From assembly GCA_027067955.1 (NCBI GenBank), contig JAMOUW010000059.1, positions 53,532 through 117,531 on the forward strand: a stretch of 64,000 bases of DNA, given 5' to 3'. Below are positions 29,705-39,833 of this stretch, in pieces (position 1 is the first letter of the stretch; the number at the start of each line of letters is the position of its first letter). This DNA comes from Thermaceae bacterium (GTDB taxonomy: Bacteria; Deinococcota; Deinococci; Deinococcales; Marinithermaceae). The notes under the pieces are model-generated. The model was not told where the DNA came from. It did not search any database and saw nothing but the letters and a program-made list of their open reading frames with translations. Both the position numbers and the translations under genes were made by a program.

Positions 29705-31111
29705 CTACATGACCGCGGTTACCGCCGCCTGCAACCAGCGAAGGAGCGGCTGGGGCCACACCCCCAAGGCCACCACCGCCAGCGCCAGTAAGACCAGCAG
29801 GCTGAATGCGGTAGGCGAAAAGGCGAGTTCCGGGGAATCCTCTGCGGGCGCCTCCAGGAAGACCGCAGCCAGGATCCGGAAATAGAAGTAGTAACCGAAG
29901 ACGACCATCACCACCGCAACTACCAGCGGTGCCCAGGCCTGCGCAGCAGCCAGCGCCGCGAAGACATACAGCTTGGCCAGAAAACCCGCCAGCAGCGGTA
30001 CGCCAGCCAGTGACAGTACGAAAACCGCCAGCAACACTCCCAGGAGCGGATTGCGCCGCCCCAGGCCTTTCCAGGACTCGAGCGTGGACGGCAGTCCTTC
30101 GGCTTCCAGCGCCTCGAGCGCGAAGAAGAACCCCAGGCTGGTGACGATGTAGGCGGCCAGGTAGTAGGCCACCGCGGTGTAGCCGGTGAGCGAAGCCGTC
30201 GAAAGCGCCAGACCCAAAAAGCCCATGTGCACGATGGTGGAATAAGCAAGGAGTCGCTTGAGGTCGTTTTGCAAAAGGGCCCAGAAGCTGCCGAGGACCA
30301 CAGACAACAGCGCCAGCCCGCCGATCCACTGCGCCATAACGGATTCCGAGCCGCCAAAAGCACGGCTCAGCAGCACCACTATTCCCAGCGCAAGGGCGGT
30401 CTTGGGAGCCACGCTCAGGAACCCCGCCATGAGGGGGAACGCACCCTGGTACGCATCGGGAGCCCAGGCGTGGAACGGCACCCAGGCCAGCTTGAAGCCC
30501 AGTCCCACCAGCATCAGCGCCATACCGCCGCGCGCCAGCGCGCTAGGGTTGCCTCCGAGCTCGATGGCGATACCCGTGTAACCCAGGTTGCCGGTTTCCG
30601 TGTACACAAGGGCCATGCCGAAAAGCAACAGCGCCGACCCCACCGCGCCCAGGATCATGTACTTGGCGGCGGCCTCGGTGCCAAAACGGCGGTCCCGGTC
30701 GTAACCCACGAGCACGTAAGTGGAATAGGCGGAGAGCTCCAGCGCCAGGTAGAACATCAGCAGATGAGCCGACGCCACCAGCAATATCCCCCCCAGCACG
30801 CCCCACATCACCAGCGCATGCACCTCGCCGCTACCCAGGGCGAATCCTCCTTTGCGAATCGCGGCCCCGGCGGCTACCAGAAGCCCCACCAGGCTCAAGA
30901 GGACGATGGCGGCGGAGGTAAGCGGGCCCATAACCACGGCTCCGTAGATGACCCCCGATTCGTGTGCGGCCAGCAGGCCCATAAGCAGGGAGGCGCCGAA
31001 GACAGTACCGCTGATGGCTCCGAGAACGGCAGGGCGCTCATCGAAACTCGGGGCGATGAGGGCGAGAACCATCCCCCCGAAAGCCAGTAGCACGATGACG
31101 GCGAGCGTCAT
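29705..31111 (-). CDS. nuoN: NADH-quinone oxidoreductase subunit N
   Basis: LLMFYLALELSAYSTYVLVGYDRDR...EAAAKYMILGAVGSALLLFGMALVY. Confidence 0.93.
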   Translation of the reverse strand: MTLAVIVLLAFGGMVLALIAPSFDERPAVLGAISGTVFGASLLMGLLAAHESGVIYGAVVMGPLTSAAIVLLSLVGLLVAAGAAIRKGGFALGSGEVHALVMWGVLGGILLVASAHLLMFYLALELSAYSTYVLVGYDRDRRFGTEAAAKYMILGAVGSALLLFGMALVYTETGNLGYTGIAIELGGNPSALARGGMALMLVGLGFKLAWVPFHAWAPDAYQGAFPLMAGFLSVAPKTALALGIVVLLSRAFGGSESVMAQWIGGLALLSVVLGSFWALLQNDLKRLLAYSTIVHMGFLGLALSTASLTGYTAVAYYLAAYIVTSLGFFFALEALEAEGLPSTLESWKGLGRRNPLLGVLLAVFVLSLAGVPLLAGFLAKLYVFAALAAAQAWAPLVVAVVMVVFGYYFYFRILAAVFLEAPAEDSPELAFSPTAFSLLVLLALAVVALGVWPQPLLRWLQAAVTAVM

Positions 31112-32580
31112 TTGAACACCTCCTGCACCATGGTCAGCAGGGGTTGAATCCCCGCGTCGATCCAGGGGGTGAGCGCCGCCGGAACCAGCCCCAGGAGCAC
31201 CGCCAAAAAGACGAGCGGCGCGGCGGCGGCCACTTCAACCGGACTGAGATCATCGAGGTTCGAGTCTGACCGGCCCAGCAACACGCGCTGAATGGTCCAG
31301 AGCATCGCACCGGCCAGGATCACTATCCCGAAAACGGCTATCCAAACGTAAGGGCGCGTCACTTCCGCCAGGAAGCCGCCCCAGAGGCTCTGGAACTCGC
31401 CCAGGAATCCCGCCAGCCCCGGCAGTCCCAGGCCTCCCAGCAAAGCCAGCCAGAGCACCGCCCCCAGCTTGGGCGCGGCGCTGTATACCCCCTGCATCGC
31501 CGCGATCTCGCGGGTATGGGTGCGATCGGCCAGCAGGCCCACCATGAGGAACATCAACCCCGTTATCACACCGTGAGCTACCATCTGGTAAACGGCGCCG
31601 TGTATGCCTATGGCGGTCATGGAAGCGATACCCAGCAATACGTAGCCCATGTGATTGACCGAAGAGTTGGCGATAAGCCGTTTGAGATCGCTCTGGGCGA
31701 GGGTTACGTAGGCCCCGTAGACGATGGATATGAGGGCCACCAGCGCCAGCAGGTTCGCGAAGCGCTCGAGCTCGCCCGGGAAGAGGGCCAGATTGAAGCG
31801 GATAAGACCGTAGCCGCCCATCTTGAGGAGCAGTCCGGCCAGGAAGATGGAACCCGCCGTGGGCGCCTGGGTGTGCGCGTGCGGCAACCAGGTGTGCAAC
31901 GGCACCGCCGGCAGCTTGATCAGGAACGCCAGCGCGAAGCCCCAGAAGAGCCAGGAAGCCGCCGGCAGGTTGGCCAGGTAGCCGGTAGCGCTCACCAGTT
32001 CAAGGTAATCGAAGCTGACCCGACCGAGCGCCGGAGCCGCCAGATAGGCTGTAGCCACTATGGCGGCCAGCATGAACACCGACCCCACCAGCGAGTAGAG
32101 CAGGAACTTGACCGCTGCGTAGCGCCGCTCCTCGTAACCCCAGAGCGCGATCATGAAGTACATCGGCACCAGCACCGCCTCAAAGAAGAGGAAGAAAACC
32201 ACCAGGTCGAGTGCCGCGAAGACGCCCACCAGCGCGCCCTGCAAGAGCAGCATCAGGGCGAAGAAACCCTTGTCGGTCTTGCGCCAGCTGGCCAGCACGC
32301 TTACCGCGGTCAGCAAGGGGGTGAGCGCCGCGAAAGGCAAGCTCAGGCCGTCGAAACCGACGTGGAATCTGGAGCCAACCAGGGGCAGCCAGTCGAACTT
32401 GAGCTCGCCGATGAACCCGCCAAAGGGAATCGGGTAGGTTGCGTACGCCCACAAACTCATTAGCAGCGTGAACAGGGCCACCCCCAGCGCCGTACGCTTG
32501 GCCGCCTCGGCCCGCGGATCGTCGAGCATGCCCACGAACGCCGCCGCCAGGATGGGGAGAAATATCAGGACCGGGATCAC
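31108..32580 (-). CDS. nuoM: NADH-quinone oxidoreductase subunit M
   Basis: VPMYFMIALWGYEERRYAAVKFLLYSLVGSVFMLAAI; LKLPAVPLHTWLPHAHTQAPTAGSIFLAG; GTG start at 32580. Confidence 0.93.
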   Translation of the reverse strand: MIPVLIFLPILAAAFVGMLDDPRAEAAKRTALGVALFTLLMSLWAYATYPIPFGGFIGELKFDWLPLVGSRFHVGFDGLSLPFAALTPLLTAVSVLASWRKTDKGFFALMLLLQGALVGVFAALDLVVFFLFFEAVLVPMYFMIALWGYEERRYAAVKFLLYSLVGSVFMLAAIVATAYLAAPALGRVSFDYLELVSATGYLANLPAASWLFWGFALAFLIKLPAVPLHTWLPHAHTQAPTAGSIFLAGLLLKMGGYGLIRFNLALFPGELERFANLLALVALISIVYGAYVTLAQSDLKRLIANSSVNHMGYVLLGIASMTAIGIHGAVYQMVAHGVITGLMFLMVGLLADRTHTREIAAMQGVYSAAPKLGAVLWLALLGGLGLPGLAGFLGEFQSLWGGFLAEVTRPYVWIAVFGIVILAGAMLWTIQRVLLGRSDSNLDDLSPVEVAAAAPLVFLAVLLGLVPAALTPWIDAGIQPLLTMVQEVFK

Positions 32581-34580
32581 CGCGCACCTCCCACGTAAAG
32601 CGCCAGCGCGCCCAGCAGCATGTAAAAAGCGTAGGTAGCGAAGCGGCCGCTTTGCAGATGGCGCAACAGTGACGAAATCACCAGACTGGTGTACCCCGCC
32701 AGGTCTACCAGCCCGTCGATCAGATAGCGATCGATGAACGCCAGCACCTGGGTGGGAGCCTGCGCCAGCGCTCCGAGCACCTTGTAGTAGAACTCGTCGA
32801 TGTAAAGACGGCGCTGCAACGCGGCGGTGAGCCACAGGGGCGCCCGCTGTTTGAGAGGGTCGGCGCTGTACCAGAACCAGGCCAGCCCCGCCCCCGCCAG
32901 GGCCACCAGGGTGCCCGTGACGTAACCCGTCATCAGCTTGGAAGCGGGCAGCAATTCGGGCATCTCACCCCGGTAGACGAGGGTCAGGAGACCGTAACCG
33001 AAGATCGGGCTGCCCCAAAAACCCACGAGGATGCTAAGCGCGGCCAGCGCCACCAGCGCGGTGATCATCTCGGCTCCGGACTCGTGCGGATGGTGCCCCG
33101 CGGGCGGGCTGGGGTCGGGTTCGGCTTCTTCGGGACCGAGGTTCAGCCAGGGCGCGCCGCGCGTCCACTCCGCCGCCTTCCAGGGGCTCTCCATCGCCGG
33201 CTTGTGGAAGGCGATGACGATCATGCGGGTGGTGTAGAAGGCGGTGAAGAACGCGGCCAGGAGACCAATGAGCCACAGCAGCGGCGCGTGTTCCTCGGCC
33301 GCGTGCAGGATAAGGTCCTTGGACCAGAAGCCCGCGAAGGGAGGTATTCCCATGAGCGCCAGCGCCCCGACCAGGAAGGTCCAGTAGGTCCAGGGCATGT
33401 GCTTCTTGAGGCGGTCCATTTCGAAGATGTCCTGGGTCGCAGCGCCGTGAATCATTGAGCCGGAACCGAGGAACAAGAGCGCCTTGAAGAAAGCGTGGGC
33501 CACCAGGTGGAACATCGCCGCCGCCCATCCGAAGACCCCCAGACCCAGGAACATATAGCCCAGCTGGCTGACCGTGGACCAGGCCAGAATTTTCTTCACG
33601 TCGGCGAAGGCCGGCGCCAGGACTGCCGCAAAGAGAGCGGTAAGCGCCCCCACCAGGGCTACCACCCAAAGCACCCCGCCAAAGAGAAGCAGCGGGTAGA
33701 AACGCGCGGTCAGGTATACACCTGCAGCCACCATCGTGGCGGCGTGGATCATGGCGCTGACGGGCGTGGGGCCCTCCATGGCGTCCAGCAACCAGACGTG
33801 CAGCGGGAACTGGGCGCTCTTGCCCATGGCGGCGATGAAGACCAGCAGTCCCACCGCCGCCGCCGCTCCGGTGCCGATGGCAAGCAGGTTCTGGCCGCTT
33901 CCCAGGTCGGCGAGGTCGAAGTTGCCGATGAGCAGGTAGAGCCAGAAGAGGCCCAGCATGAATCCCAGGTCGGCCAGCTTGGTGGTGATGAAGGCCTTCT
34001 TCTGCGCCTGCTGTGCGGTCTTCTTCTTGTAGAGGAAACCGATCAGCAGGTAGCTCATCAACCCCATTACCTCCCAGGCCAGTAGCGAGTGGAAGAAGTT
34101 GCCCGCCAGCACGAAGGCAAGCATGGCGGCGCTAAAGAGCTGCAGGTAGGCGAAGAAGGTGGGGTAGCGTTCCTCGCCATGCATGTAGCCGATCGAGAAG
34201 AGGTGGATGAAGAGCGAGGCCAGCGCCACCATCGCGGTAACCACCGCGGCGAGGGAATCTATGTAGATCACCAGGGGAATGCCCGCCTCACCGCGGATGG
34301 CCAGCCAGGTCCACTCGAGCCGGAAAGGGAAGTCCGGGGAGCCCGGCTTTATCAGGGCCTCCTCGTGATGCCCCCCCAGCAACGCGGCCAGGTTCCAGCC
34401 GGGAGCGGCCAGAATTACGTCGTGCAGGAGCCCCAGCGACAGCACCGCCACAACCGCCATAACCGCGGTGGCGAACCATCCCGAGCCGCGGCCGGGGAAC
34501 GAGCGCCCACCAAGGGCCAGCAGCGCGAAGCCCAGCGCGGGAAGCAGCGGTATCCAGTAGCTTAGTTCAACGTAGCTCAC
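32577..34580 (-). CDS. nuoL: NADH-quinone oxidoreductase subunit L
   Basis: FLLAWEVMGLMSYLLIGF-type sequence; AQFPLHVWLLDAMEGPTPVSAMIHAATMVAAGVYL. Confidence 0.95.
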   Translation of the reverse strand: MSYVELSYWIPLLPALGFALLALGGRSFPGRGSGWFATAVMAVVAVLSLGLLHDVILAAPGWNLAALLGGHHEEALIKPGSPDFPFRLEWTWLAIRGEAGIPLVIYIDSLAAVVTAMVALASLFIHLFSIGYMHGEERYPTFFAYLQLFSAAMLAFVLAGNFFHSLLAWEVMGLMSYLLIGFLYKKKTAQQAQKKAFITTKLADLGFMLGLFWLYLLIGNFDLADLGSGQNLLAIGTGAAAAVGLLVFIAAMGKSAQFPLHVWLLDAMEGPTPVSAMIHAATMVAAGVYLTARFYPLLLFGGVLWVVALVGALTALFAAVLAPAFADVKKILAWSTVSQLGYMFLGLGVFGWAAAMFHLVAHAFFKALLFLGSGSMIHGAATQDIFEMDRLKKHMPWTYWTFLVGALALMGIPPFAGFWSKDLILHAAEEHAPLLWLIGLLAAFFTAFYTTRMIVIAFHKPAMESPWKAAEWTRGAPWLNLGPEEAEPDPSPPAGHHPHESGAEMITALVALAALSILVGFWGSPIFGYGLLTLVYRGEMPELLPASKLMTGYVTGTLVALAGAGLAWFWYSADPLKQRAPLWLTAALQRRLYIDEFYYKVLGALAQAPTQVLAFIDRYLIDGLVDLAGYTSLVISSLLRHLQSGRFATYAFYMLLGALALYVGGAR

Positions 34581-34590
34581 ATTCGCCTCC

Positions 34591-34899
34591 TTATCCGCGC
34601 ATCTCGCTTATAGCGTCGTCGGTGACGGCGCCGTGGGTGCGGTAGACGTTCAGGAGAATCGCAAAGCCGATGGAAAGTTCGGCCGCGGCCACCACGATGA
34701 TGAAGAGGGCGAATATCTGCCCGGCAAATAAGTGGGGCTCGCGGAAGGCGGCCGCACTGGCGAAGGCCAGCGCCGCGGCGTTGAGCAGAATCTCCACCGA
34801 CATCAACACCGCGATCAGGTTGCGGCGCGTGAGTACGCCGTACAGGCCCACCGCCATCAGCAAACCCGAAAACAGCAGAAAATGTCCCAGGGTCACCAT
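34591..34899 (-). CDS. nuoK: NADH-quinone oxidoreductase subunit K
   Basis: GLYGVLTRRNLIAVLMSVEILLNAAALAF; FALFIIVVAAAELSIGFAI. Confidence 0.95.
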   Translation of the reverse strand: MVTLGHFLLFSGLLMAVGLYGVLTRRNLIAVLMSVEILLNAAALAFASAAAFREPHLFAGQIFALFIIVVAAAELSIGFAILLNVYRTHGAVTDDAISEMRG

Positions 34900-35369
34900 C
34901 AGCCGGACCTCCTTCGGGCGAGCGCTATCGCGCCCACCATTGCGAGCAGCAGCAGCACCGACGCCACCTCGAAAGGCAGCAGCGCCGCCTGCAACAGGTT
35001 GCTACCGAGCAGTTCCGGGCTGACCGGATTTATCTGGCCGTCGTGATGCCCCACCGCCCCCTTGAAAAACACGAGCGCCGCAGCCGCGGCCAGCAGGCCC
35101 GCCGCAATCTGCCAGGTCCGGGGAGCGCCGCTGCTGCGCGATCTGGTCATCATGATGATAAACAGCGTCATAATCGGGATCGCGGAAGCGTTCACCATGA
35201 ATTGAATGGCCGCCAGCGCTGGCGAGCCGAGCAACAGGTAAAGCCCCGCGATCAGGAAGAACGTGATCGCCAGGCTGAAAGCGGCGCGCACCATGTTGGC
35301 GGTCGTGACCGCAAATACGGCAAAGACAAGGGTGAAGGCCGCCAGGGCGTAGAACGCGGTCAGGCTCAT
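34899..35369 (-). CDS. nuoJ: NADH-quinone oxidoreductase subunit J
   Basis: MSLTAFYALAAFTLVFAVFAVTTANMVRAAFSLAITFFLIAGLYLLLGSPALAAIQFMV. Confidence 0.93.
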   Translation of the reverse strand: MSLTAFYALAAFTLVFAVFAVTTANMVRAAFSLAITFFLIAGLYLLLGSPALAAIQFMVNASAIPIMTLFIIMMTRSRSSGAPRTWQIAAGLLAAAAALVFFKGAVGHHDGQINPVSPELLGSNLLQAALLPFEVASVLLLLAMVGAIALARRRSG

Positions 35370-35935
35370 GAATCCACCTCCTCGGCCGGTTTCAAAATTT
35401 CGGCCAGGCCCCCAGGCTGCATCTCGGGCGGGGCCTTTTCGATTCGCCCGTCCTCGGTGCGAATCTCCACGCCGAATTTGGGGCTGTACCACTGCCGCGA
35501 ATTGCGCGCCTGCTCGTGCAGGAAGTCGATGTCAGCACGAAGCGTCCGCAGGTCGTAGGTGGACATCTCGAAGTCCTGGATCGTCACGATCGAGCTTACC
35601 GGGCAGGCCTCCACGCAGGCAGCGCAGTACATGCAGTTCACCAGATCTATGTCGAAGCGGTCGATGAGGAAGCCCTTGCCCTCGGGATTGCGGTGCCGTT
35701 CGATCGTGATCACCTGCGCGGGGCAGGCACGCTCGCACTGCAAACAGACGATGCAGCGCTCCGAACCATCCTCGTTTTCCACCAGGGCCAGCGACTGCAC
35801 CGACACCGGAGGCAGGTCGGGCTTCACATAGGGGTAGAACTCGGTGGGAGCCTCTTCGTAAACGCGCTTGTGTACCGTCGCCATCCCGGTACCGATGGCC
35901 TTTACGGCTTGCCAGACTTCTTGCAAAAGGCTCAT
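35366..35935 (-). CDS. nuoI: NADH-quinone oxidoreductase subunit I (2x[4Fe-4S])
   Basis: CIVCLQCERACP and CMYCAACVEACP. Confidence 0.95.
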   Translation of the reverse strand: MSLLQEVWQAVKAIGTGMATVHKRVYEEAPTEFYPYVKPDLPPVSVQSLALVENEDGSERCIVCLQCERACPAQVITIERHRNPEGKGFLIDRFDIDLVNCMYCAACVEACPVSSIVTIQDFEMSTYDLRTLRADIDFLHEQARNSRQWYSPKFGVEIRTEDGRIEKAPPEMQPGGLAEILKPAEEVDS

Positions 35936-35936
35936 C

Positions 35937-37112
35937 TTACCTCCAGATCAGGCGCATGTAGGCCGCCAGTACCAGTCCAAAGAGGGCCAGGGGTATCATC
36001 GCCTTCCAGGCGAATTCCATGAGCTGGTCGTCGCGGTAGCGGGGCAGGGTGGCGCGGATCCAGAGGAAGATCCAGACCCAGACCGCGGTCTTGAGCGTGA
36101 AGTAGAGGCTCTCGAGCGCCCCCGCCGCCAGGCTGCCGGGCTCGAGCCCGAAGAGCGGTCCGTGCCAGCCGCCGAAGAAGAAGACCACGATCAGCGCCGG
36201 CAGCAGGAAGAGCTCGACGAACTCCGCCAGGAAGAAGAAGGCGAAGCTCATACCCGAGTACTCGACGTTGTAACCGGCGATCAACTCGGACTCTGCCTCG
36301 GGGAAGTCAAAGGGAATGTGCTTGAGCTCGGCCAGGCTGGCGATCACGTAGAGCACAAAGGGCAGCGCTAGCGGCAGGAAGTTCCAAAGACCCAGCTGCG
36401 CGTCCACTATCCCGCTAAGCGAAAGCGTGCCGCTCCAGACGGCGACCGTCAGGAAAACCAGCGCCAGCGGTATCTCATAGCTCACCATCTGCGCACCGGC
36501 GCGCAAAGCGCCGATGAGCGCCCACTTGTTGCCCGAAGAAACGCCCCCCAGCAGCACCCCGTAGGTGCTGAGGGTGGAGACCGCGATCAGGTAGACGAGA
36601 CCCACGTTGGTATCGGCCAGCACCCAGCCGGAAGCGAAGGGAATGACCGCGAACATCGCGAAGCTGGCCACGAAGGTCACCGCCGGAGCGAGCCGGAAGG
36701 TCAGCACGTCGGCCGCGGCCGGAACGAAGTCCTCCTTGGCGAGCAGTTTGAGGGCGTCGAAAATTGTCTGAATACCGCCGGCGGGACCGTAGTGCATGGG
36801 GCCGAAACGCTCCTGCACCTTACCCAGATATTTGCGCAGCACCAGAATTAAAAGCAGCGCCAGAACCGCCGAAAGCAGGAACAGCAGCACAACCTGGAGC
36901 GCGCGCATGAAAACGAAACCCCAGCCACTGTCCCAGCCAAGGGCGCCGAACAGCGCTGGAACACCAGCGTAGGTAGTGATGACCAGCAACCAAAAGACGA
37001 AAACGTAAGCGGAGTACACCGCACGCTCGAGCCAGGGGCGGCTCTTTTGAGGATCGTACCCGAACAGGCGCGGACGGAAGTGCCGGTCTTCGGGAATGGG
37101 AATCTGGCTCAC
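35937..37112 (-). CDS. nuoH: NADH-quinone oxidoreductase subunit H
   Basis: GPAGGIQTIFDALKLLAKEDFVP; LKHIPFDFPEAESELIAGYNVEYSGMSFAFFFLAEF. Confidence 0.96.
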   Translation of the reverse strand: MSQIPIPEDRHFRPRLFGYDPQKSRPWLERAVYSAYVFVFWLLVITTYAGVPALFGALGWDSGWGFVFMRALQVVLLFLLSAVLALLLILVLRKYLGKVQERFGPMHYGPAGGIQTIFDALKLLAKEDFVPAAADVLTFRLAPAVTFVASFAMFAVIPFASGWVLADTNVGLVYLIAVSTLSTYGVLLGGVSSGNKWALIGALRAGAQMVSYEIPLALVFLTVAVWSGTLSLSGIVDAQLGLWNFLPLALPFVLYVIASLAELKHIPFDFPEAESELIAGYNVEYSGMSFAFFFLAEFVELFLLPALIVVFFFGGWHGPLFGLEPGSLAAGALESLYFTLKTAVWVWIFLWIRATLPRYRDDQLMEFAWKAMIPLALFGLVLAAYMRLIWR

Positions 37113-37123
37113 CGGTTCACCTC

Positions 37124-38251
37124 CTATCTATCGATCTCCCCGAACACGGGGTCGAGGGACGAAAGTATCGCTATCGCGTCGGAAAACTTGGCCCCGATGA
37201 AGAGGTCGGGGATAATTTGCAGGTTCGAAAAGGCGGCGCCCCGGTGCTTGACCCGGTACGGCTTGTCGGTTCCGTCGGAGATTACGAATACGCCCAGCTC
37301 GCCGCGGCTGTTTTCGACGGCGCGGTAGCGCTCGCCCGCCGGGGGCTTGATGCGAGCGGGCGCCTTGCCCTTGAAGGGTCCGGTCTTGGGGGTGAGTTCA
37401 AGCAACTGCCGCAGGATCCGGATCGACTGGTACATCTCCTGGAAGCGCACCCAGAAACGCGCATAAGTATCGCCGTCGGGCGAAGTCGGTATCTCGAACT
37501 CCACATCGGGATAGGCGTCGTAGGGGAAGGCCTTACGCACGTCATAAGCAACGCCGCTGGCCCTGAGCACCGGACCGCTCACGCCGCGGGCAATGGCGCG
37601 CTCCTTGCTGAGGACGCCCACGCCAATGGTACGGGCGTGCACCACCGGGCTTTCGAGCACCAGGTGCTCGTAGTCGACCATGCGCCGCTCGAGATGGTCC
37701 AGCAGATCAGCCACTTCTTTGAAGAAGTCAGGGTGAACGTCGCGGCGCACGCCGCCGAAAGTGTAATAGTTGGGCAGCATGCGCGCACCGGCGGTCTTCT
37801 CGACGATTCCGAGAATGATCTCGCGATCCCAGAAGGTATAGAGGAAGGGCGAGATGGCGCCCAGGTCCAGCATCGCCGTGCCCATCCACACCAGGTGGCT
37901 GGCAAGACGGAAGAGCTCGAAGAACATGGTGCGGATCTTCCTGGCCCGGTCAGGCACCTCCACACCCAGCATGTCCTCGATCGCCAGCACAAAGGGCAGC
38001 TCGTTTTGCGTGCCCGAAACGTAGTCCATGCGATCGGTGTATGGAATCACCATGGGATAGGTGCGCGCCTCTTCGATTTTCTCGTGGTTGCGGTGCAAAT
38101 AGCCTATGTGCGGCACCGCCCGGGTGATGCGCTCGCCCTCGAGCCCAAGCACCACGCGCAGCACTCCGTGGGTGGCCGGGTGCTGCGGACCCATGTTGAC
38201 GATCATTTCATCCGTGCGCCCGGGCACCGGCTCCAGGTTCATGGTGCTCAC
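37124..38251 (-). CDS. nuoD: NADH-quinone oxidoreductase subunit D
   Basis: [46 protein letters not shown]. Confidence 0.96.
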   Translation of the reverse strand: MSTMNLEPVPGRTDEMIVNMGPQHPATHGVLRVVLGLEGERITRAVPHIGYLHRNHEKIEEARTYPMVIPYTDRMDYVSGTQNELPFVLAIEDMLGVEVPDRARKIRTMFFELFRLASHLVWMGTAMLDLGAISPFLYTFWDREIILGIVEKTAGARMLPNYYTFGGVRRDVHPDFFKEVADLLDHLERRMVDYEHLVLESPVVHARTIGVGVLSKERAIARGVSGPVLRASGVAYDVRKAFPYDAYPDVEFEIPTSPDGDTYARFWVRFQEMYQSIRILRQLLELTPKTGPFKGKAPARIKPPAGERYRAVENSRGELGVFVISDGTDKPYRVKHRGAAFSNLQIIPDLFIGAKFSDAIAILSSLDPVFGEIDR

Positions 38252-38760
38252 GAGGCTTCACCTCCTTCGCCCGCCTCGCCGGCTTCCGGCTCCGGCGGGG
38301 GCGGCGGTGTCCAGGGGTCGGGATCGGGCCAGGCCTTGGGCTCCCAGCCGGGGATCGGGTAACCGCCGGTGTCATAGCGCTTGAGCAGCGGATGCAATTC
38401 CCACTCGTCTTCCAGCAAGATACGCCGCAGATCGGGATGGCCGCTGAAGCGCACGCCCAGCATGTCGTAAGCCTCGCGCTCGTACCACTCCACCCCCGGC
38501 CAGAGATCGGTTACCGAAGCGACCACCGGGTTCTCGTAGCGTACGTCGGTGCGCACCGTCACCTTGGCGCGATCATGCAACCGGGTAAGGTGCAGGGTGA
38601 CGCGCAATCCGTAACCCGTGTCGATACCGCTGACCGCGCGCGGGAAGTCGAAACCGTCGGCCTTAAGTTTTTCGCAGAGCGCCCGGTAGTCCTCCGGGTG
38701 CACCGTGTAAATGTCCTCGTCGAAAAGCCGCTCCTGCTTTAGCCTCAGTTCCACGGTCAC
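38248..38760 (-). CDS. nuoC: NADH-quinone oxidoreductase subunit C (Pro/Glu-rich C-terminal tail)
   Basis: [34 protein letters not shown]. Confidence 0.93.
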   Translation of the reverse strand: MTVELRLKQERLFDEDIYTVHPEDYRALCEKLKADGFDFPRAVSGIDTGYGLRVTLHLTRLHDRAKVTVRTDVRYENPVVASVTDLWPGVEWYEREAYDMLGVRFSGHPDLRRILLEDEWELHPLLKRYDTGGYPIPGWEPKAWPDPDPWTPPPPPEPEAGEAGEGGEAS

Positions 38761-38764
38761 CTCC

Positions 38765-39319
38765 CTAGAGCACCGGGATCCGGCCGTCCTTGCCGGGTTC
38801 GGCCATGATCTCGTAGTCGGCGGGAATCTCTCGGGGTTTCTTGTAACGCAGCTCGCGGTCGGCTATCTTGTCACGCAAGAGCAAGAGCGCCTGCAACAGG
38901 GCCTCCGGACGCGGCGGGCAGCCGGGAATGTAAACGTCCACGGGCACGATCTTGTCCACGCCTTCGACGACCGAATATCCCTGCCGGAAAGGCCCGCCCT
39001 GATTGGCGCAGGCGCCCATCGAAATGACCCACTTGGGTTCGGCCATCTGGTCGTACAGGCGCCGCAAACGCTTGGCCAGCTTCTTGTTGACGGTGCCCGA
39101 AACTATCATCACGTCGGCCTGCCGGGGCGTGTTGCGGAAGAACATGCCGAAGCGGTCGGCATCGATCTTGGGATCCCAGGTGGCCATCATCTCGATAGCG
39201 CAGCAGGCGATACCGAAGGTCAGCGGCCACATGCTGCGGCTGCGCGCCATGTTGATAAGGTCGTCGAGCGTGCCCAGAATAACGTCACGCGGCCTTTCGT
39301 CGGAACCTAGTAAACCCAC
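38765..39319 (-). CDS. nuoB: NADH-quinone oxidoreductase subunit B
   Basis: [39 protein letters not shown]. Confidence 0.95.
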   Translation of the reverse strand: MGLLGSDERPRDVILGTLDDLINMARSRSMWPLTFGIACCAIEMMATWDPKIDADRFGMFFRNTPRQADVMIVSGTVNKKLAKRLRRLYDQMAEPKWVISMGACANQGGPFRQGYSVVEGVDKIVPVDVYIPGCPPRPEALLQALLLLRDKIADRELRYKKPREIPADYEIMAEPGKDGRIPVL

Positions 39320-39684
39320 TTGAGCACCCCCCTCCGCCAGGCATAGACGAGTCCCATAGCCAGGATGACGATGAAGACCACCGCTTCGAAGAAGCCCACC
39401 CAGCCCAGCCTGTCGTAGGCCACGGCCCAGGGAAACAGCAAGGCGGCCTCGACGTCGAAAAGCAAAAAGAGCAAAGCGAAAATATAGTAGTTGACGTTGA
39501 ATCGCAGATTCACATCGCCAATCGGTATCTCGCCGGATTCATAGGCGTCGAGTTTGCCCGCGGGCTTGGGCCGCACCCCGACCAGCAAGCGGGCGATCCC
39601 AATCGTCGCGAAAACGATCGCCAGACCGGTTAGGAAGAACGCTATCGCGGTGATACCCGCCTGCAATTCCGTTAGGTAGTCCAC
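39307..39684 (-). CDS. nuoA: NADH-quinone oxidoreductase subunit A
   Basis: [48 protein letters not shown] at 39684. Confidence 0.94.
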   Translation of the reverse strand: MDYLTELQAGITAIAFFLTGLAIVFATIGIARLLVGVRPKPAGKLDAYESGEIPIGDVNLRFNVNYYIFALLFLLFDVEAALLFPWAVAYDRLGWVGFFEAVVFIVILAMGLVYAWRRGVLKWVY

Positions 39685-39833
39685 GGCTTGCCCCCTTTCC
39701 GCCCCGCATGCGGAGCACACTCCGCCATTCTTACACTTCTCCAGCACCACAGGCTAGGGACGCGTTTACCATGAGCCCTTCTCAATCTGGAACTGCTGTG
39801 TTCTCACCGGGAATACGGCTATAATCGCGGTGG

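Noticed and set aside
30227-31090. 287-aa plus-strand ORF
   Set aside because: Antisense to nuoN; His/Gln/Arg-rich shadow frame, as are the other ORFs antisense to nuoL/M and ccmF.
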